Source: Persicaria tinctoria
Taxonomy: Eukaryota; Streptophyta; Magnoliopsida; Caryophyllales; Polygonaceae
Reading direction: 5' to 3'
Assembly (NCBI GenBank): GCA_037127255.1
Contig: JBANSL010000008.1
Location: 37,213,373 to 37,277,372 of the forward strand
Length of the DNA stretch: 64,000 bases
The notes under the pieces were generated by a model, which saw only the letters and a program-made list of their open reading frames with translations, was not told where the DNA came from and did not search any database. A program made the translations under genes and the position numbers. Positions 41,796 to 56,544 of this stretch are shown piece by piece; within the stretch, counting starts at the first letter, position 1; each line of letters begins with the position of its first letter.

Positions 41796-44700
41796 CTATG
41801 AACACGCAAGACCACACAAACTCCCAATCTTTGTGAAGAACCACTGCAAGCTGTTTGGACCACCATCCTCCAGCGAGGGCGAAGCAGGCAGTGGTAGCTC
41901 GGGAGGTAGGTGTCTGTGAAATGCATCAACTGCTGCAGCAACGCCGTCTTCATTCTCTATTAGCTTTGCTATTTCCATTGCCCGGGCCTTCACCTGATGG
42001 CAGCGGCGCTGACTTGTTAGAAGCATGTCGGATCTAGTTTCGTACACATTTATTATGATTGGGCAAAGAAGTGATTACCTCTGGCTGCAGCATAAATCTT
42101 ATAGCATTTGATAGGGCTTCGACGCTGAGCTGATAAATAGGTATTGGTTCTGGTCCGAGTCCTTTCTCGAAAATCCTATCGGCCCAAAAGAACTGATCCC
42201 CGAAGAATGGTACTACTGTTGTTGGACACTGCAATTTAACATTAGATTCAATCAGAATAATTGTGAAGTCATCGTGTTATTGCAGTTAAAGCACACATGC
42301 GTATCAGTAAATTAATTGAACATACCCCAGCCTTTAATCCAGTGGCTGTAGTTCCAGCACCACCATGATGAACCTGCAAATTCCAAAGTGTTATGAATTG
42401 AGCTGTTGGATTTTGTATTTTTATTTTTTTAAATGTGGATACGTGTGTTTCGCGTCAGATGTACATATACATGATACATGAACTTGGAAAGCCGACTCAC
42501 TAAGATAAAACTTACCACAGCGGAGCATTGTGGAAAGAGCCAATCATGAGGGCAGTTTTCAAGAAGGAAGATGTTGTCCGGTACATCTGAAACTGTAAAT
42601 CATGCAACGCAACTCATTACACAACTTAATGAATTTCATCAAGAAAGTACAAAGATGCAAATGTAACCAAAAGAGCGTATAAGCTCAGGAAATTCAGGAG
42701 CCAGACAGGAATGGAAGTTAAAGTAAGACCATATACAAAGCTTCAACTCATGGGATAGGAAAAGGAATCTTTTGGGTGTGTATGGAATGATATCAGAGAA
42801 CTGATAAAGCACCACAAATAACGGCTAAGATGTGCAAACCCGAATGTTGGTGCACACGAATGCCAACAGGCTGCAAAAATGTGTATGGACTATGGAATGA
42901 GTGTAGGATATAATTTAAGATATTAATAAATCCATGCAACATGCAGTTGAGGATTCCATTAGCAACCAAGCCAACTAGTTGAGGTCAAATTGGCATAAAG
43001 GTGGTCTGCAAGAAGCCATATGATCAAAGCGAGACGGAGACACTTACGTATACCAAGGTCCCCCCAGCCGCGGTCAAGAATTCCCCGCTGTCCTGTCTCT
43101 TTTAAAGCTTCCAAAATTATCGCTGTAGTTTTCCTAGGATTTTCCAGTGGCTGTACAGGAAAACAAGTATACTTAATATTAGACACTAATTAGTCAGGCC
43201 ATAAACACCAGAAGAAAAAATTACCCTTGCTTCTTGCAATAAATCAATACAAAGAAGGAAGCTATACAGGAAATTGAGGGAAGCTCATAGCTTCATACAC
43301 ACTATGAATAACTCACCTAAACAAGTACAGCATCCCTAAACTTTTATTCCTAGTCAGTCGGATGTTGACAACAAATTGCAAAAAATGTCTAGGTAGTACA
43401 TAATTACAGAACAATTGAAAGTAAAACAAACTTGCATTTCTTTGCTGTACTATACTACTATCTACAGAAGAAAGAGAGAGTAGAGGATATTATTTTGTGG
43501 AGAAGAAAATTTACCATGCTCCCGAACCCAATATATATTGGTTTTGGCCCTTTCTGGATCCACTCAACAAAATCTTCTCGAGGTTTATACTTTGATCCAA
43601 GATTGAGGAAACAATAACCAACAACATCAACTAAGGGGCCCCAATCTGTAAAAATTTTACAGTGATACTCAGCATAATGGCATTATTCAAAAATAAAGTC
43701 ATGAACTAGGAAAGATGGATTTATTTGCAATAGATTGATCATACAGCAAAGAAATGGCATCAGCTATAATTAACCCATAAATTATTTTTATTCTAAATGG
43801 AGAAGAAATTTCCTTTTCTTTTTCCATTTTTTTGGTCAAAGTAGAAGAAATTTCTTACCTTTAGGCTTTGGCACCACATGGGGGCTCCAAATGTAACTTG
43901 TTGGCAAGTGAGATATGGATTCACGGTACATACTGAAATATGCAATAGGAGCCAGCTTCAATTTTCTTTTTCTAAAGTCATTGATATAGCTTCGTATGCC
44001 CCACCATATCAACAACTCAACAATTATATATGAAAGCTGCATCATTTTCATTTGGATGATAATGGAGGAAGAATGAGTTAGTTATCATTTGCATGATAAT
44101 CAAGGAAGAATGAGTTAGTTCAAGGAAGGAAACAGATAAATTGATGAACCAGAACTTACCCAATTGCCAGCACTAGGCACACGCGCAAGTGGGTGAGGGA
44201 ATTCATATGTTGGCCTGCCATTAAAGAAGCAAGTATGAGGATTGAGGAGAGTTCACATCTTTTGCTTTGCAATATCTAATCTCATTTAAACAAAGACTAG
44301 AAATCAGGATGTCAAGAATCATAAGAAATCTCAGAAGGGTCGATGTCCAAATGAATTACATTCTTTGGATTCATACCATATTCATACCAGTTCAGTTTGA
44401 AGGTAGACCAGTTGCACCTAATTTTCTTTGGAAATCCTTCAATTTTTATAGATAGAACAAAAAACAAGTTATTCTGCTGATTTTTTATTTTATTTTATTT
44501 TTTTGGGGGGGGGGGGGGGGGGGGAGCTATACATATTCCATGTACGAGTCTGATTCTTTGATATGGTATATATGATCACAAACACAATGCAGCAAAATGA
44601 TAATTTGTCTAGAACATGATTTAACAGGAGAGTTTGGCTCAACATGTACGAGAAAAGAGTACTCACGTCCAAGGCATAGTGAAAAATATGTGCAGGGGCA

Positions 44701-47700
44701 CACCAAGAGCTTCAGCAACATGGGTATGGCCTGGGAACAGAGAAGTAATTAATGCAAAGGAGTAAAGCACCTAGGAGAGTATCATATGATATATTCTATT
44801 TTATTATGAATATAAAAAAAATATTGATAAAAGAAAGCTGCCCTCATAAAAAGGAGCTAAGTGGCAAAAACAAACATGTATTCTTTCGTTTTGAACTAAC
44901 CATAAGCTGGAGGATTAGCAATAATTGCTTGAGCTCTAAATGGTGCACCAGTCTCTATATTTGGTTCCGTGCATGCAGGCAAAAGAGACTCAGTTATGGA
45001 TTTTAGTTGCTTCCTTTGAGTTGAAATATCTCCTGGTGCAGATGGAATTAGCCCTTTATTTCGCACCATATCTGACAAGGGGTTAAAAAATATTTTTTTA
45101 ATACATTATAAGCAGGCATAAAGTCAAGAAGCGCCATTGAGAAGCATAATATGGAGTAGTGAATATCAAGGTAAATTTTGAACGAAAATGAACAGAAATT
45201 CGGCTAATTAAGTGTTTCTTTAGGCAAATAAACTTGCTGACAGATTATAAGGGGAAAATACAAGCATTATTCTAAAACAGAGAGTGATGCTTTAACTTCT
45301 TTAGCAGGTTATTAAGCTCTTTGCCACGCTTTAGCAGGTTACTCTAGAAGGCGAGAAGCATATCCTAGCCAATTTTCCACTGACATTTTCATAGCCCTTT
45401 TTCATTTAGACTATAGAATAAATCATAGCTGCAAACAGCTCTTTATGGTCAATTATGCAACTTGAACACCTGAATCAATATAGTGATGATAGAATGCAAA
45501 ATTTATGAGCTTCCTTCAGTATCATTTCTCAGATATTCTGCTTACTCATAGATTCGTACTTCTAAATTATATAATGTAGTATGTAAAACAATAACCAAAC
45601 CACAATTATGGAACGAGTCTTAAGAATAATGAGCAATGGCACAATATATATATATGAAGAAAGATAGAAAACGAGTCATGTGAAAAATCAGGCATTTCAC
45701 GATTGACATTTCAGGATTCTTACATCCTGCTAGAACCCGAGGATCACCGCCCAAAGGGTAGAATTCCACACCAGCTGATTTAACGAAGTCTCTAAAGTTA
45801 AGGTGAGTGGCCAGCCTCACATGATGACCAAACTCCTGCAGGTACAGAAAAAATTACTACAAATCTACAATGATCATACTACAAACATGTCCATGTGCTA
45901 ATTATCGGGGAAAATTAGGCTCAGATTAACAAAGTCCTTCCCAAAAACTACACTAGACAAAAAAACTTTATCAGCTTTTGGACATACCTGCAATCTCTTT
46001 GCCATAGCTAGAAATGTTTGTACATCTCCTCTAGTGCCAACCACAAGAATGACAATGTTTAACCTTGGAATAGATTTGTTAAGCTCCACAGGAGTATCTT
46101 CGTCTACAATCACTGGTGCACTTTCGATGGCTTGAAGCTCCAACAACTCAGCTGTTTTTTCTAAATCAACTTCTACTGTTCCATCCTTTTGAATCTTGAC
46201 TAAATTCACCATAAACTTTTTCTGAAAAGAGACAATCAACAGTCAAGGGAAAAGCTATAAATGATGAAAATTTATAAATCACTCATATTAGCAACAAACA
46301 TGGGGATCCACTACAGCTTGATTAGAATTATATGGAGCCAAGCTGTTGGATAAACTAACATAAAAGCAAACCAAATCAAAATCTGAGTAATTGTTCAATA
46401 TTACAACATGATACATTTTGGGAAAATTCCTTGAACATACTTTTTCTCCATAGGAAGTTCATTACAGAACATCCAAAGAAGGTCTTTTCTGAAGCCTCTC
46501 ATAGGCCATGAATGAAATACATTTTGGGAAAGTGCCTAAAATATTTTTGTTCTTCATAAGAAGTTCACCCCAGAACATTCATATGAAAGGCTCAGAAAAG
46601 ATTTCTCAATAACAAACAACCACCAAATTCCCAATGCAAAGAGGTTTGATAGAAAGAAAACAGATTCGATAGAAGAGATAAGAGTGTGGGAGTCGTAACA
46701 AAATTATAAGGCCGGAAATAATCACCTTTTCACGCTCAGAGAGCCTATCTAATTTTAGATCAGGCCTTGGACTCTCCTTCACAGTCTTAGACTTGGAGAA
46801 AGGAGGGGTCTGGCTTTCAAGAAGTGAACTTCTGCCAACTTCCATAGTACCAAATCCAATAGGTGCTGTAATCCAGTGATTCAAACCTTCATGGAGATGA
46901 TTTCATATCAGTAGAAATACTAAACAGCCAAAAACAATATATATAGATTGTCACGAGGCTTAAACACTGCGGGATCAGATCCAAAAATAGAGTAGAATTG
47001 CTGATCCTTCCCATAATAAGGTAGCAGGAGAAGGGGATTGACATTGCAGCTGGTATCCCCATTTCTCCAGCTGCACTATCCTGTTCCGCTACTAGAACAT
47101 AATTGTACATTGTTAAGCCTTAAGAGCTCAGCTGAGCATGACAATAGACAGCCAGAACAAATAACTTCGGGCATGGTTATCATATCAACCATGGAAAATG
47201 ATTTTGTCACGTGAAATCATAATTAGCTAGTTCATGTATATTCTTTTGGCAGTTCGAGATGGATCACATAAACTACACCAAATCACTTGATGAGTTGAAG
47301 ATTCGTTTTTCTTCTAGGATCGTCATTCCATATCATAGGTAATCTTGACTAAATTCTCTCTAAAACAACAAGAACATGTACCTTTATGAGCTGAGTGATA
47401 GGAGTTCCACTGCCCCGGCCTGCATAGCTCTGAAGCTGATGACTGTCTCATCGATTCCACAACGTGTCCTCCATCTCTGAGACTAGTAATAACCTCTTTA
47501 TCTCGAGGAGTGCTAAGACATTGATCTGAATCTTTATTATCCGAATTACATTCCTCACCCGACACCTTATCACCCAGCTCAGATTGCTCATCTGACATAA
47601 CAGTCTCGCGAGCAACTTGCTGCTCAGATGATTCAATTTGAAGCTCATTCCCCCATTCAGATCCTTTCGAAAGCTCTAAATCTGCTACAACTCGCTCACT

Positions 47701-47805
47701 GCAATCAATTCCCTCCTCACCATCAATCCGCAAACCCTTGCCACCAACATCGCCTCCGCTTCCTTCTAACTCGTGCTCTAAATGACCAACTCCGTTTGAA
47801 TCCAT
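41796..47805 (-). CDS. UGT80A2-like: Sterol 3-beta-glucosyltransferase (UGT80 family)
   Basis: Fourteen coding exons: 47805-47382, 46886-46726, 46221-45988, 45835-45724, 45071-44901, 44730-44667, 44214-44160, 44036-43859, 43645-43515, 43150-43048, 42592-42516, 42373-42326, 42228-42079 and 41993-41796. Every junction is GT-AG with matching phase, giving 701 residues. After a variable acidic N-terminus comes the GT28-like nucleotide-fold start IVILVVGTRGDVQ (about 253-263). The C-terminal sugar-donor region holds LLENCPHDWLFPQ, VHHGGAGTT (571-579) and CPTTVVPFFGDQFFWA (587-602), the UGT80 signature. The enzyme transfers glucose from UDP-glucose to the 3-hydroxyl of membrane sterols, making steryl glucosides at the plasma membrane or ER. 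The 14-exon structure agrees with plant UGT80A genes. No damage is seen. Paralogue assignment (A2 versus others) is tentative. Confidence 0.93.
44505..44524. repeat. Poly-G run of 20 in a glucosyltransferase intron
   Basis: Twenty consecutive G after a T-rich tract, inside the intron 44215-44666. It may be length-variable or an assembly artefact. Confidence 0.85.
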
Positions 47806-48491
47806 TACAGCAAATCCACTACAGGAAAATCTTTACAACTCCTCGCCCCTGAAATACCAAATTCCCTCGCAATCGCATAGCTGGAGCCTAGAGCTGCTCA
47901 GAAAGGCAGAGAAACTCTGCTCCAAAACGTCAAACGTAAGACGAAATTCCAGAAAGCGGCAATTGAATTGAAGCGAAATAAAAATCCCTAAAATCGTCAA
48001 CTTGAGTTGGAACTGTTAAAATAGGAATTGATTAAAATTCCAAACTTAGCAGCGAATTAAACTGGAAAGAAAACCAACCAGTCAAGAGAGCAAACAAAGA
48101 CTGGCTGGTAAGCTTCTCTTCAATGGATGTAAAGGAGACAGCTTCACCTTCCACAGCTCGCAGAGGCTGAAAAGGTGGAAGCTGGGTCCTCCTCCTCCAG
48201 GATGAACGATCAACTGATGAATGAATAAAATAAGGCCAATTGCAAGCCAACACACAACACTCAACACTAACAGCTACCCCTCAAACTAGTCACACACAGA
48301 TTTGACCGATGGCATGAAAAGTGTGGAATGCGTATAAAAAGGAGGGTTTTCAGACAAATTTACAACTTGTCTAAAACCCTAAACAAAAGAATCAAGGAGT
48401 TGTCAACAACAACAGATGTTAATTATTGTTCTTTCTGTTCAGACCTCCCACAGCCCCCAGGAAATAAGCCGAGAGTATATTCCGCCACTAT
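47806..48491. other. 5' UTR and promoter side of the glucosyltransferase gene
   Basis: It contains a likely leader on the minus strand (about 47806-48230). tataaaaa on the plus strand at about 48334 is not in the right orientation for this gene. No other feature is recognised. Confidence 0.4.
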
Positions 48492-48714
48492 TTAATTTTA
48501 GGGTAAATTACACATAACCCCCGTAAATTAGGTTAGTTTTCACATAATCACCCATAAAATTATAAATTATATAAAACCACCCATAAATTATATTTGTTTT
48601 CAAAAGATCACCCATTTGTTAAATGTCCATTTGTAAAAAGGAAATGCCCCCTATCTTAGTTTTTGAAAGTAATAATTTGAGTTTCTAAAAGAAATAATTT
48701 GGGGTTTTCTAATT

Positions 48715-49162
48715 ATTCCCTTCGTTCGACAAAAGAAATTCATGCACACTTTTTTAGGAAGATAAAAACTTCATAAAATATTCATCTTTTTATCAATTTC
48801 TTTATATTTTCATAGAAAATGTTATTTTTTTTTATAAAAAATGGATATTTTATACTCCCTCTGTTTCCAAATAAGTGACTTTTTCAAGTCAAACACCTAT
48901 TTCTAAGAGGATAAAAACTGTATAAAATATTTAATTTTAATTTCTTTTTTAAATAATATTATACTTATTATTAATAAGTATGATTTTATCAAAAACATTT
49001 ATTAAAAAATTAATATTTTATATTGTTTTTATCACCTTAAAATATGTGCATTAATATTGAATAGTAAAAAGTCACTTATTTAGAAACGGATGGATTATAG
49101 TTTTATTATCCTAAAAACGCGTGCAAATATAAAACAACGTGTTTTTCCAAACCGATGGAATA
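48715..49162. mobile_element. Stowaway MITE, split by another Stowaway
   Basis: The degenerate ends tcccttcgttcgac and ccgatggaat flank a body like that of 2810-3045: the phrases tattttata | tagttttat and aaaacgcgtgca match it on either side of the inner insertion. Boundaries are approximate. Confidence 0.7.
48855..49094. mobile_element. Inner Stowaway MITE
   Basis: It starts ctccctctgtttccaaataa and ends aagtcacttatttagaaacg plus gatggat. It is inserted at a TA of the surrounding Stowaway; removing it restores the continuous body seen in the 2810-3045 copy. Confidence 0.8.
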
Positions 49163-49532
49163 ATAATTTGAGTTTATTTTAGAGCCTATTCACATATTCA
49201 ACATTTGAAGAAGAGAAGACCGAGGGGGTAATAATTTGATGCATATATATTGGTTCGGACATTTATATATGTTTTACAATGTTTAAATTCTTTTTTTAAA
49301 AGTAAAATGACAAATTAAATACAATGAATTTCATTTAAAAAGAAATAAGCTTAAACTATGGGCATTTTAGTCTTTCCAAACAAAAAAAATGGAGATTTAA
49401 TGGGTGGGTGGGTGGTCTTTTAAAAATAAATCTAATTTATGGGTGGTTTTCTGTAATTTATAATTTTATTGGTGACTATGTGAAAAGTTACATAATTTAT
49501 GAGTGATTATGTGTAATTTACTCTTAATTTTA

Positions 49533-51340
<1,808 letters not shown>

Positions 51341-51715
51341 TTCTTCTTTGTTTTAAAATATATTTTCACAAACTTGGGTATATATAGTCCCCGCCTAATC
51401 CTGCCTAACCCTGCCTAGGTGGGTGATTATTTAGATTTAGTTTCTAAGAGAGTTATTAGTCAGCTTATAGTTTTTTTAATCCCCCAAGTCAGCTTAAAGT
51501 TATCTGCCGGACGGGCGTTTTTACATTTATTGACTTTAGTGTTAGTTAAGCACGCCAAATTTGGGTTTATGAGTAATATTATAGATATTATTACATTATA
51601 TAAATTATTGACATGTTCTATCCATTGAAATATAGGGAAATAATCAAGTTTAGTCTAAGTCCGCCTAAGCACCGCCTAGACCCTAGGCGGCCACCCACCG
51701 CCTAATATATATATT
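51341..51715. other. Intergenic DNA with CCGCCTA-rich inverted phrases
   Basis: Phrases such as ccgcctaa and cctaggcgg occur near both ends (51390-51425 and 51660-51705) and could be terminal repeats of a small element. The TSD was not identified. Confidence 0.3.
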
Positions 51716-53990
51716 TGAACAGGATAACATTCAAATAGCCACAAAGGCTATCCGAGAGCGTCCTTATGGACGAGGTCAAACAGACCATAATTGTTCTAGA
51801 TTGATTGTCCATCGGCGTCGTGGCCAAGGTGTGCAACCTTGTCAGCCACAATGTTCTCCGATTTGTATACATGGGAGAAGCAGATACATTGAAACTCCCG
51901 TAAGTCCACCATGATATCTGACATGATCAATGGCATTTTCTTTCCTCCAGAAAATAATCAATGATGATTAAAGAGTCGCCCTCTATCTGGATATTCTTTA
52001 TTTCTAGTTCCTTGGCTTTCTGCACCCCTAGCTGTAAGGCCAAGGCCTCTGCTTTCAACGGAGTTTGCACCCCAAGTTTTGCGAATCCCATGGAGACCGG
52101 GTTCCCCATCCAGTCCCGGATAATGTAACCCGCGGTGCTCAATAAATCTGAATAGGTGGATCCATCAAAATTAAGTTTGAAGACCCCATTCATGGGCTTT
52201 TTCCATTTGTCATTATGTTGTCCGTTGAGCCTATTTTTAGAATTGGTTGATGGTCTTCTTGTGTATTCAACAAGTTCATTCTTTGTGGCCAATTGCCAAT
52301 TGAGTCGTTGTGTTTTAATGAATAGTTGTAACTCTTCAACACTAGAGAGGCTTCTATTTTCAAAAATCATTTTGCTCTGAAAAAAACAGATTGTGCACCA
52401 TTTTAGAGCAAGGCCTTCCTTGTCTTGCTTTGTTAGAGTAGTACCAAGCATTTCCATTGTTGTCTTCATATTTCTCTGTGTTGTAGAAGTAGCGGTGTTT
52501 CCCATGTTGATGCCGAAGACGCAAAGCGCATACCTTTTGTTGAAACCACACTCTGGGAATAGATGTGTGCCATCTTCTTTAGCATTATTACATAGAACAC
52601 AGTTGAAAGTAACCCCTCCCCCCACCGCGCTCAAGTAACATGGTTTTTGTTGGTAGACCATTCTGACAAATTTTCCATAAGAATTTTTTTATTTTTGTGT
52701 ATGTATCAATTTTTCAGATCCAACATGTCGAATTCGGTAATTGGCCACTTAGGTCGGTTAATAGACGCATAAGACTCGTCGTGGTATACCAGTCATACCT
52801 TTCAGGCCACCAGTAAAGTCGTAAAGGCAATCCGAAAAGGGATGAGCTGGGATTGGGATACTCGGAATTTCATCGGCAAGGTTATTTGGTAAATGAGTAC
52901 GCAACTTAAGCTCGTCCCATATCCCGTTGGAAATATACTCGCACACTAGCGAATTTATCTCAGAGCCCGGTGGGAGGGTTGTTCGTTCACAAAGAGCGGA
53001 AGTTGTAATCCAGTTATTTGTTCAGAATTTGATGGTTTGGCCATTGTTCACGGCCCAAATAAGACCTTTCTTAAATATTGGTATTAGTTTTCTAAGATGA
53101 CTCCATTGCGAGGATGTCGCAGAATGTCCTTTGTAATTCAGAAGTCCATCATGCTTTAAGTGTTTGAACGTAATAAATTGCACCCATATGTTAGTCGGTT
53201 CTGCCAAGATTTTCCATAGTAATTTTCATCTGTAGAGCTTCATTCATGTCCTCTGCCTTGCGTAGGTCCAGTCCGCCCCTTTCTTTTGGTTTGCAAATTC
53301 TATCCCACCTTATTAATGGTTTGTATTGGAGATCTTTGTTCCAGAAGAAACATTGATTTATTTGATCCAATTCGTTAATTGTGAATTTTTGCAAGAAGTA
53401 TAAAACTTTGCATAGTATACAATGGTTTAGCATACAGATTAGAACGAATTAAGACTGTTCTTCCTTCTTGTGACAAGGCATTAGCTCGCCATTTGATAAG
53501 CTGTTCTTTTGATTTGCATACTACATCCTCAAATGTAGAGCTATTGACTCTTCCGTTTATAATGGGGCACCCTATATATTTCTCAAGAGAACGAGTTGCA
53601 GGGATGTGGAGAATTCCTTGAAGTTGGGTAACTCTTTGTTGTGTTATTCCAGTTGATGTTTGGAATATAGACTTTCGAAAATTGACTTTCAGACTTGAGA
53701 TAAGACAATATTCGTCAATACTTTTCCTAATTCGATGAGCAGCCATATCGCTTCCTCTGGTGAATATTAGAATATCATCTGCAAAGCTAAGAATGAGATC
53801 TTCGGACCTCTATTTAATTCCAAACTGAAATCCTATATTACTATTTTGTTCCAAAGAATCGTTGTGTAGTTTTCGAGCTAGGATTTCAGACCCAAAGATA
53901 AATAAGAAAGGCGAAAGAGGATCTCCCTGTCTAAGGCCTCTTGTTGGTTTGAATAGCTCTGCGGGACCATTATTTACCAATACGGAAAAC
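51716..53990 (-). pseudogene. LINE relic B (RT, zinc finger, RNase H)
   Basis: Reading from 53990 down on the minus strand: QGDPLSPFLFIFGSEILA and LSFADDILIFTRGSD (RT with FADD), then RT C-terminal sequence (53746-53375, EKYIGCPIINGRVNSSTFED), more thumb-region fragments, a zf-RVT linker (CVLCNNAKEDGTHLF) and RNase H (KLNFDGSTYSDLLSTAGYII, PLKAEALALQLGV, IQIEGDSLIIID) ending at 51927. It is 5'-truncated and carries frameshifts and stops. It is the same class as relic A but diverged from it. Confidence 0.82.
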
Positions 53991-54676
53991 GAAATCTACG
54001 CTTTCATATACACCATCTATATCTATTAGGGAGTATTAATTTACTCCTATTAGTTTTTTTTAGAGTAAATGATACTCAATATACCAAAACATTTCACCCT
54101 TTGCAAAAATATCACCCCTCGTAGAAAATGTGGTAAATGTCAAAAAGTAAAATTTATTTGCAAAACTAACGGGTCACCTTGACCTTGTATTATGGGTTAA
54201 TGAATTTGGGCGGGCTTTTGAAATTTTGGCAATCTTTGGGCGAGATTTAAGGGATTAGGAAAGGAGAGAGAGTTCATTGCATCTGCAGATGGGGGGAGTA
54301 CAATGAATCGCAGCGAAGGAGAAGGTGAGGTCAAATATGAGCCACGCGTCGGAGCTCGAATCGAAGGCGTGCATCGAAGAAGAAGCGGGGGAGGCGACGC
54401 GATGATGGTGTTGCTGGTGGGGAGGGCGGAGGGCGAGGATGGAGAGGGGATGCTGGGAGGCGACCTTTTTTCATGCCTTTGCAAAATTTCAACCCCTTGG
54501 TCATTTTTGCAAAGTTGGCAATGAATTGGTATATTCATGCAAATCATCTTTTTTTTATGATGTGTCATTACCTTTTTTTTTATTATTCATTACCTTATTA
54601 GTTATTTAGTTGTAGGGTTTTAACCCATCAAATTATAATAGAATTTTTCCTTAAAATAACTTTATGTATATATAGT

Positions 54677-54740
<64 letters not shown>

Positions 54741-55158
54741 CTATGTATCTATGTATTGTATATTCTTAATTTAAAAGTCTTTATGTGACGTACACATTAA
54801 ATGTAGTTTTTTCAACAAATCAAATTATACCGATAATTTTTTTATTTCCTTAAAATATTCTACAATTTCAAACAAATGTATTTAATTCAAAAAATTAAAT
54901 TAATATTAATATTATAAAATAAAATAATTATTATTATATTAATAATCTATAACTATATACTACTTTACGTAGTAAATGAGAAGCCTTTTTATCCACATGT
55001 TAATATATAAATTACTCCCTATGGTTGATAACAAAAATTAATATTATTGTAACTATATTTTAAAAAATTTAAATAAAGATAATTGGGTAAATATAATTCT
55101 CATTTCAAAGATTTTTTTAATTTCCATTAGAAAGTGAAAAAAACACTAATACAGTATC
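53991..55158. other. Intergenic DNA with a possible TIR element and (AT)n
   Basis: 54062-54560 has weak inverted ends (tataccaaa...ttgcaaaaatatcacc and its counterpart near 54470-54540), so a small MULE-like element is possible. A GC-richer stretch at 54300-54470 holds ORFs on both strands without a domain. An (AT)n array lies at about 54683-54736. The rest is AT-rich. Confidence 0.35.
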
Positions 55159-55173
55159 AATGTGTGTAACTTA

Positions 55174-56529
55174 CCCTCTCCCTCTCTAGAGTACCAAATC
55201 CTTCTGTGAACCCAAGGGCTACTACTCTTCCTAGTTTCCGATTTTTGAGCGATTCTTCAAAATTGATTAGGGATTCTTCCTTTGTTCACCCTCCTTTGCT
55301 AGATACTACTGGGATTTGGGGGTTTTGGGGGGTTTGCTATGGCTTGTCCTTCTCCTTCACGTCTCAGTGTGTGAAATTGGGGCTCTTTCACTGGGGGTTT
55401 CAATTGTCCCTCGTTTTGGCCGGTGGATCTTCCTGCTGGTGACGATTGGTGTGGACAGGTTGGGTGTCGTCGGCGGTTGCTCCGCTGCTTGCTCCTGTTT
55501 CCTTCCCTTCTCGTCTGTCACCAGCGTCGTCACATCCGAGTTGGTGGCGTCTTCTACCTCCGCTCGGCCTCATCTTCTTTGGTTGCTCTTGTGCGCCACC
55601 AGGCTATCTCCTCTCCGTTATCCTCCCTTGCCCATCCGTTTCTTCTCTTGTTGGATCTCCGGGGCCATCGGTCTTCAGTCGGTGGTTCCCATGAACCCCT
55701 CTTCGTTGGTCCTGTTGTCGGTGTATTGGGTGGTCGGGGCTTGCCGTTGCCGGTTGGGTTCATGGCCGGTGCTAGCCTTCTTCTGTCGTTCGCCGGTCAG
55801 CTGGGCGCCCTTGCTTGGCGTGCACGCTCTGCCTGCCCCTTGCCGTGTTTGTGTTGCCCTGTCTTGATCAGTCCTTGGCGTGCAAGGCTAAGTTCGGGCC
55901 TTGCACGCCAAGTCTTGCCACCAATTAATAAAAAAAAAAAAAAGGATTTTATATATGTAATTATTCAGATTTTCTTCTGCTTTACATATATAAAATTATT
56001 TGAGTAAATCCACCCGAAAGGGTTTGAGAAAATCCCGCAAGGGCTTGTCGATATTTTGTAGGGGAAAGCTTGTTGGCGTTTTGTTTCGAGCAGCTTGAGG
56101 CTTGCTTCCGATGTTTCTAGGAGATCTTCTGCTTGGTTGAGGAGGGCGTGAAGTCTGTAGTCGGGTCTGGCTGGGGTCGAGGTGGTGCGCTCAGGGCGAC
56201 TCCGTATCCGGGATAGTTTCCTTGGAGCTCGTCTGCACTACCCACAGGCGATAGTGTCCTGCTGTACTACTGGCCCGCGGTGCTACTTTTCGGTGGTGCT
56301 TGGCTGCGTTCTTCGGCGGCTTCTTCAGCCTTTTGGGTGTTTGGTCTTCTTGGAGCGTTTTGTAGTAGAGTTTTCTTCTGCTTGGTTCATTTCACATATT
56401 ATCTGTATTTCTGGTTTTAGTTTGTTCTGTTAGACGGTTCGCCGTCTGCCGACCCTGTCGGCCTATCGAAGAGTCAGGCATGTCTGACCTTCGAATTTTT
56501 ACCTAATAAAAAAAAAAAAATAAAAAAAA
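55174..56529 (+). mobile_element. LINE-type insertion with poly(A) and long TSD
   Basis: The 15-bp sequence aatgYgtgtaactta flanks the element (55159-55173 and 56530-56544; 14 of 15 identical), and it ends in an A-rich tail (56510-56529), both typical of target-primed insertion. Its 3' half (55990-56529) matches the tail at 50766-51340. A second A-run (about 55928-55941) ends an inner block preceded by a hairpin, so the insertion is nested or chimeric. ORFs in the 5' half have no recognised domain. Confidence 0.65.
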
Positions 56530-56544
56530 AATGCGTGTAACTTA

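Larger units (their letters stand above)
48501..49523. mobile_element. Non-autonomous MULE-like element holding two nested MITEs
   Basis: The ends are gggtaaattacacataa and its near-perfect complement (ttatgtgtaatttactc), with extended inverted repeats made of 'acccataaatta' units. The 9-bp target duplication ttaatttta lies at 48492-48500 and 49524-49532. The interior is filled by the Stowaway elements. Confidence 0.85.

Noticed and set aside
42959..44721. Many short ORFs extending beyond the glucosyltransferase exons
   Set aside because: They are exon frames running into introns. The splice-defined exons explain them.
47448..47852. ORFs on both strands over glucosyltransferase exon 1
   Set aside because: Shadows of the real exon.
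54197..54568. 123-codon Pro/Ser-rich minus-strand ORF
   Set aside because: It lies in a probable small TIR element and has no recognisable domain. An overlapping plus-strand ORF of similar quality argues for chance.
55206..56007. Overlapping ORFs of 180-190 codons
   Set aside because: They lie within a LINE-type insertion in three competing frames, with no recognised domain.
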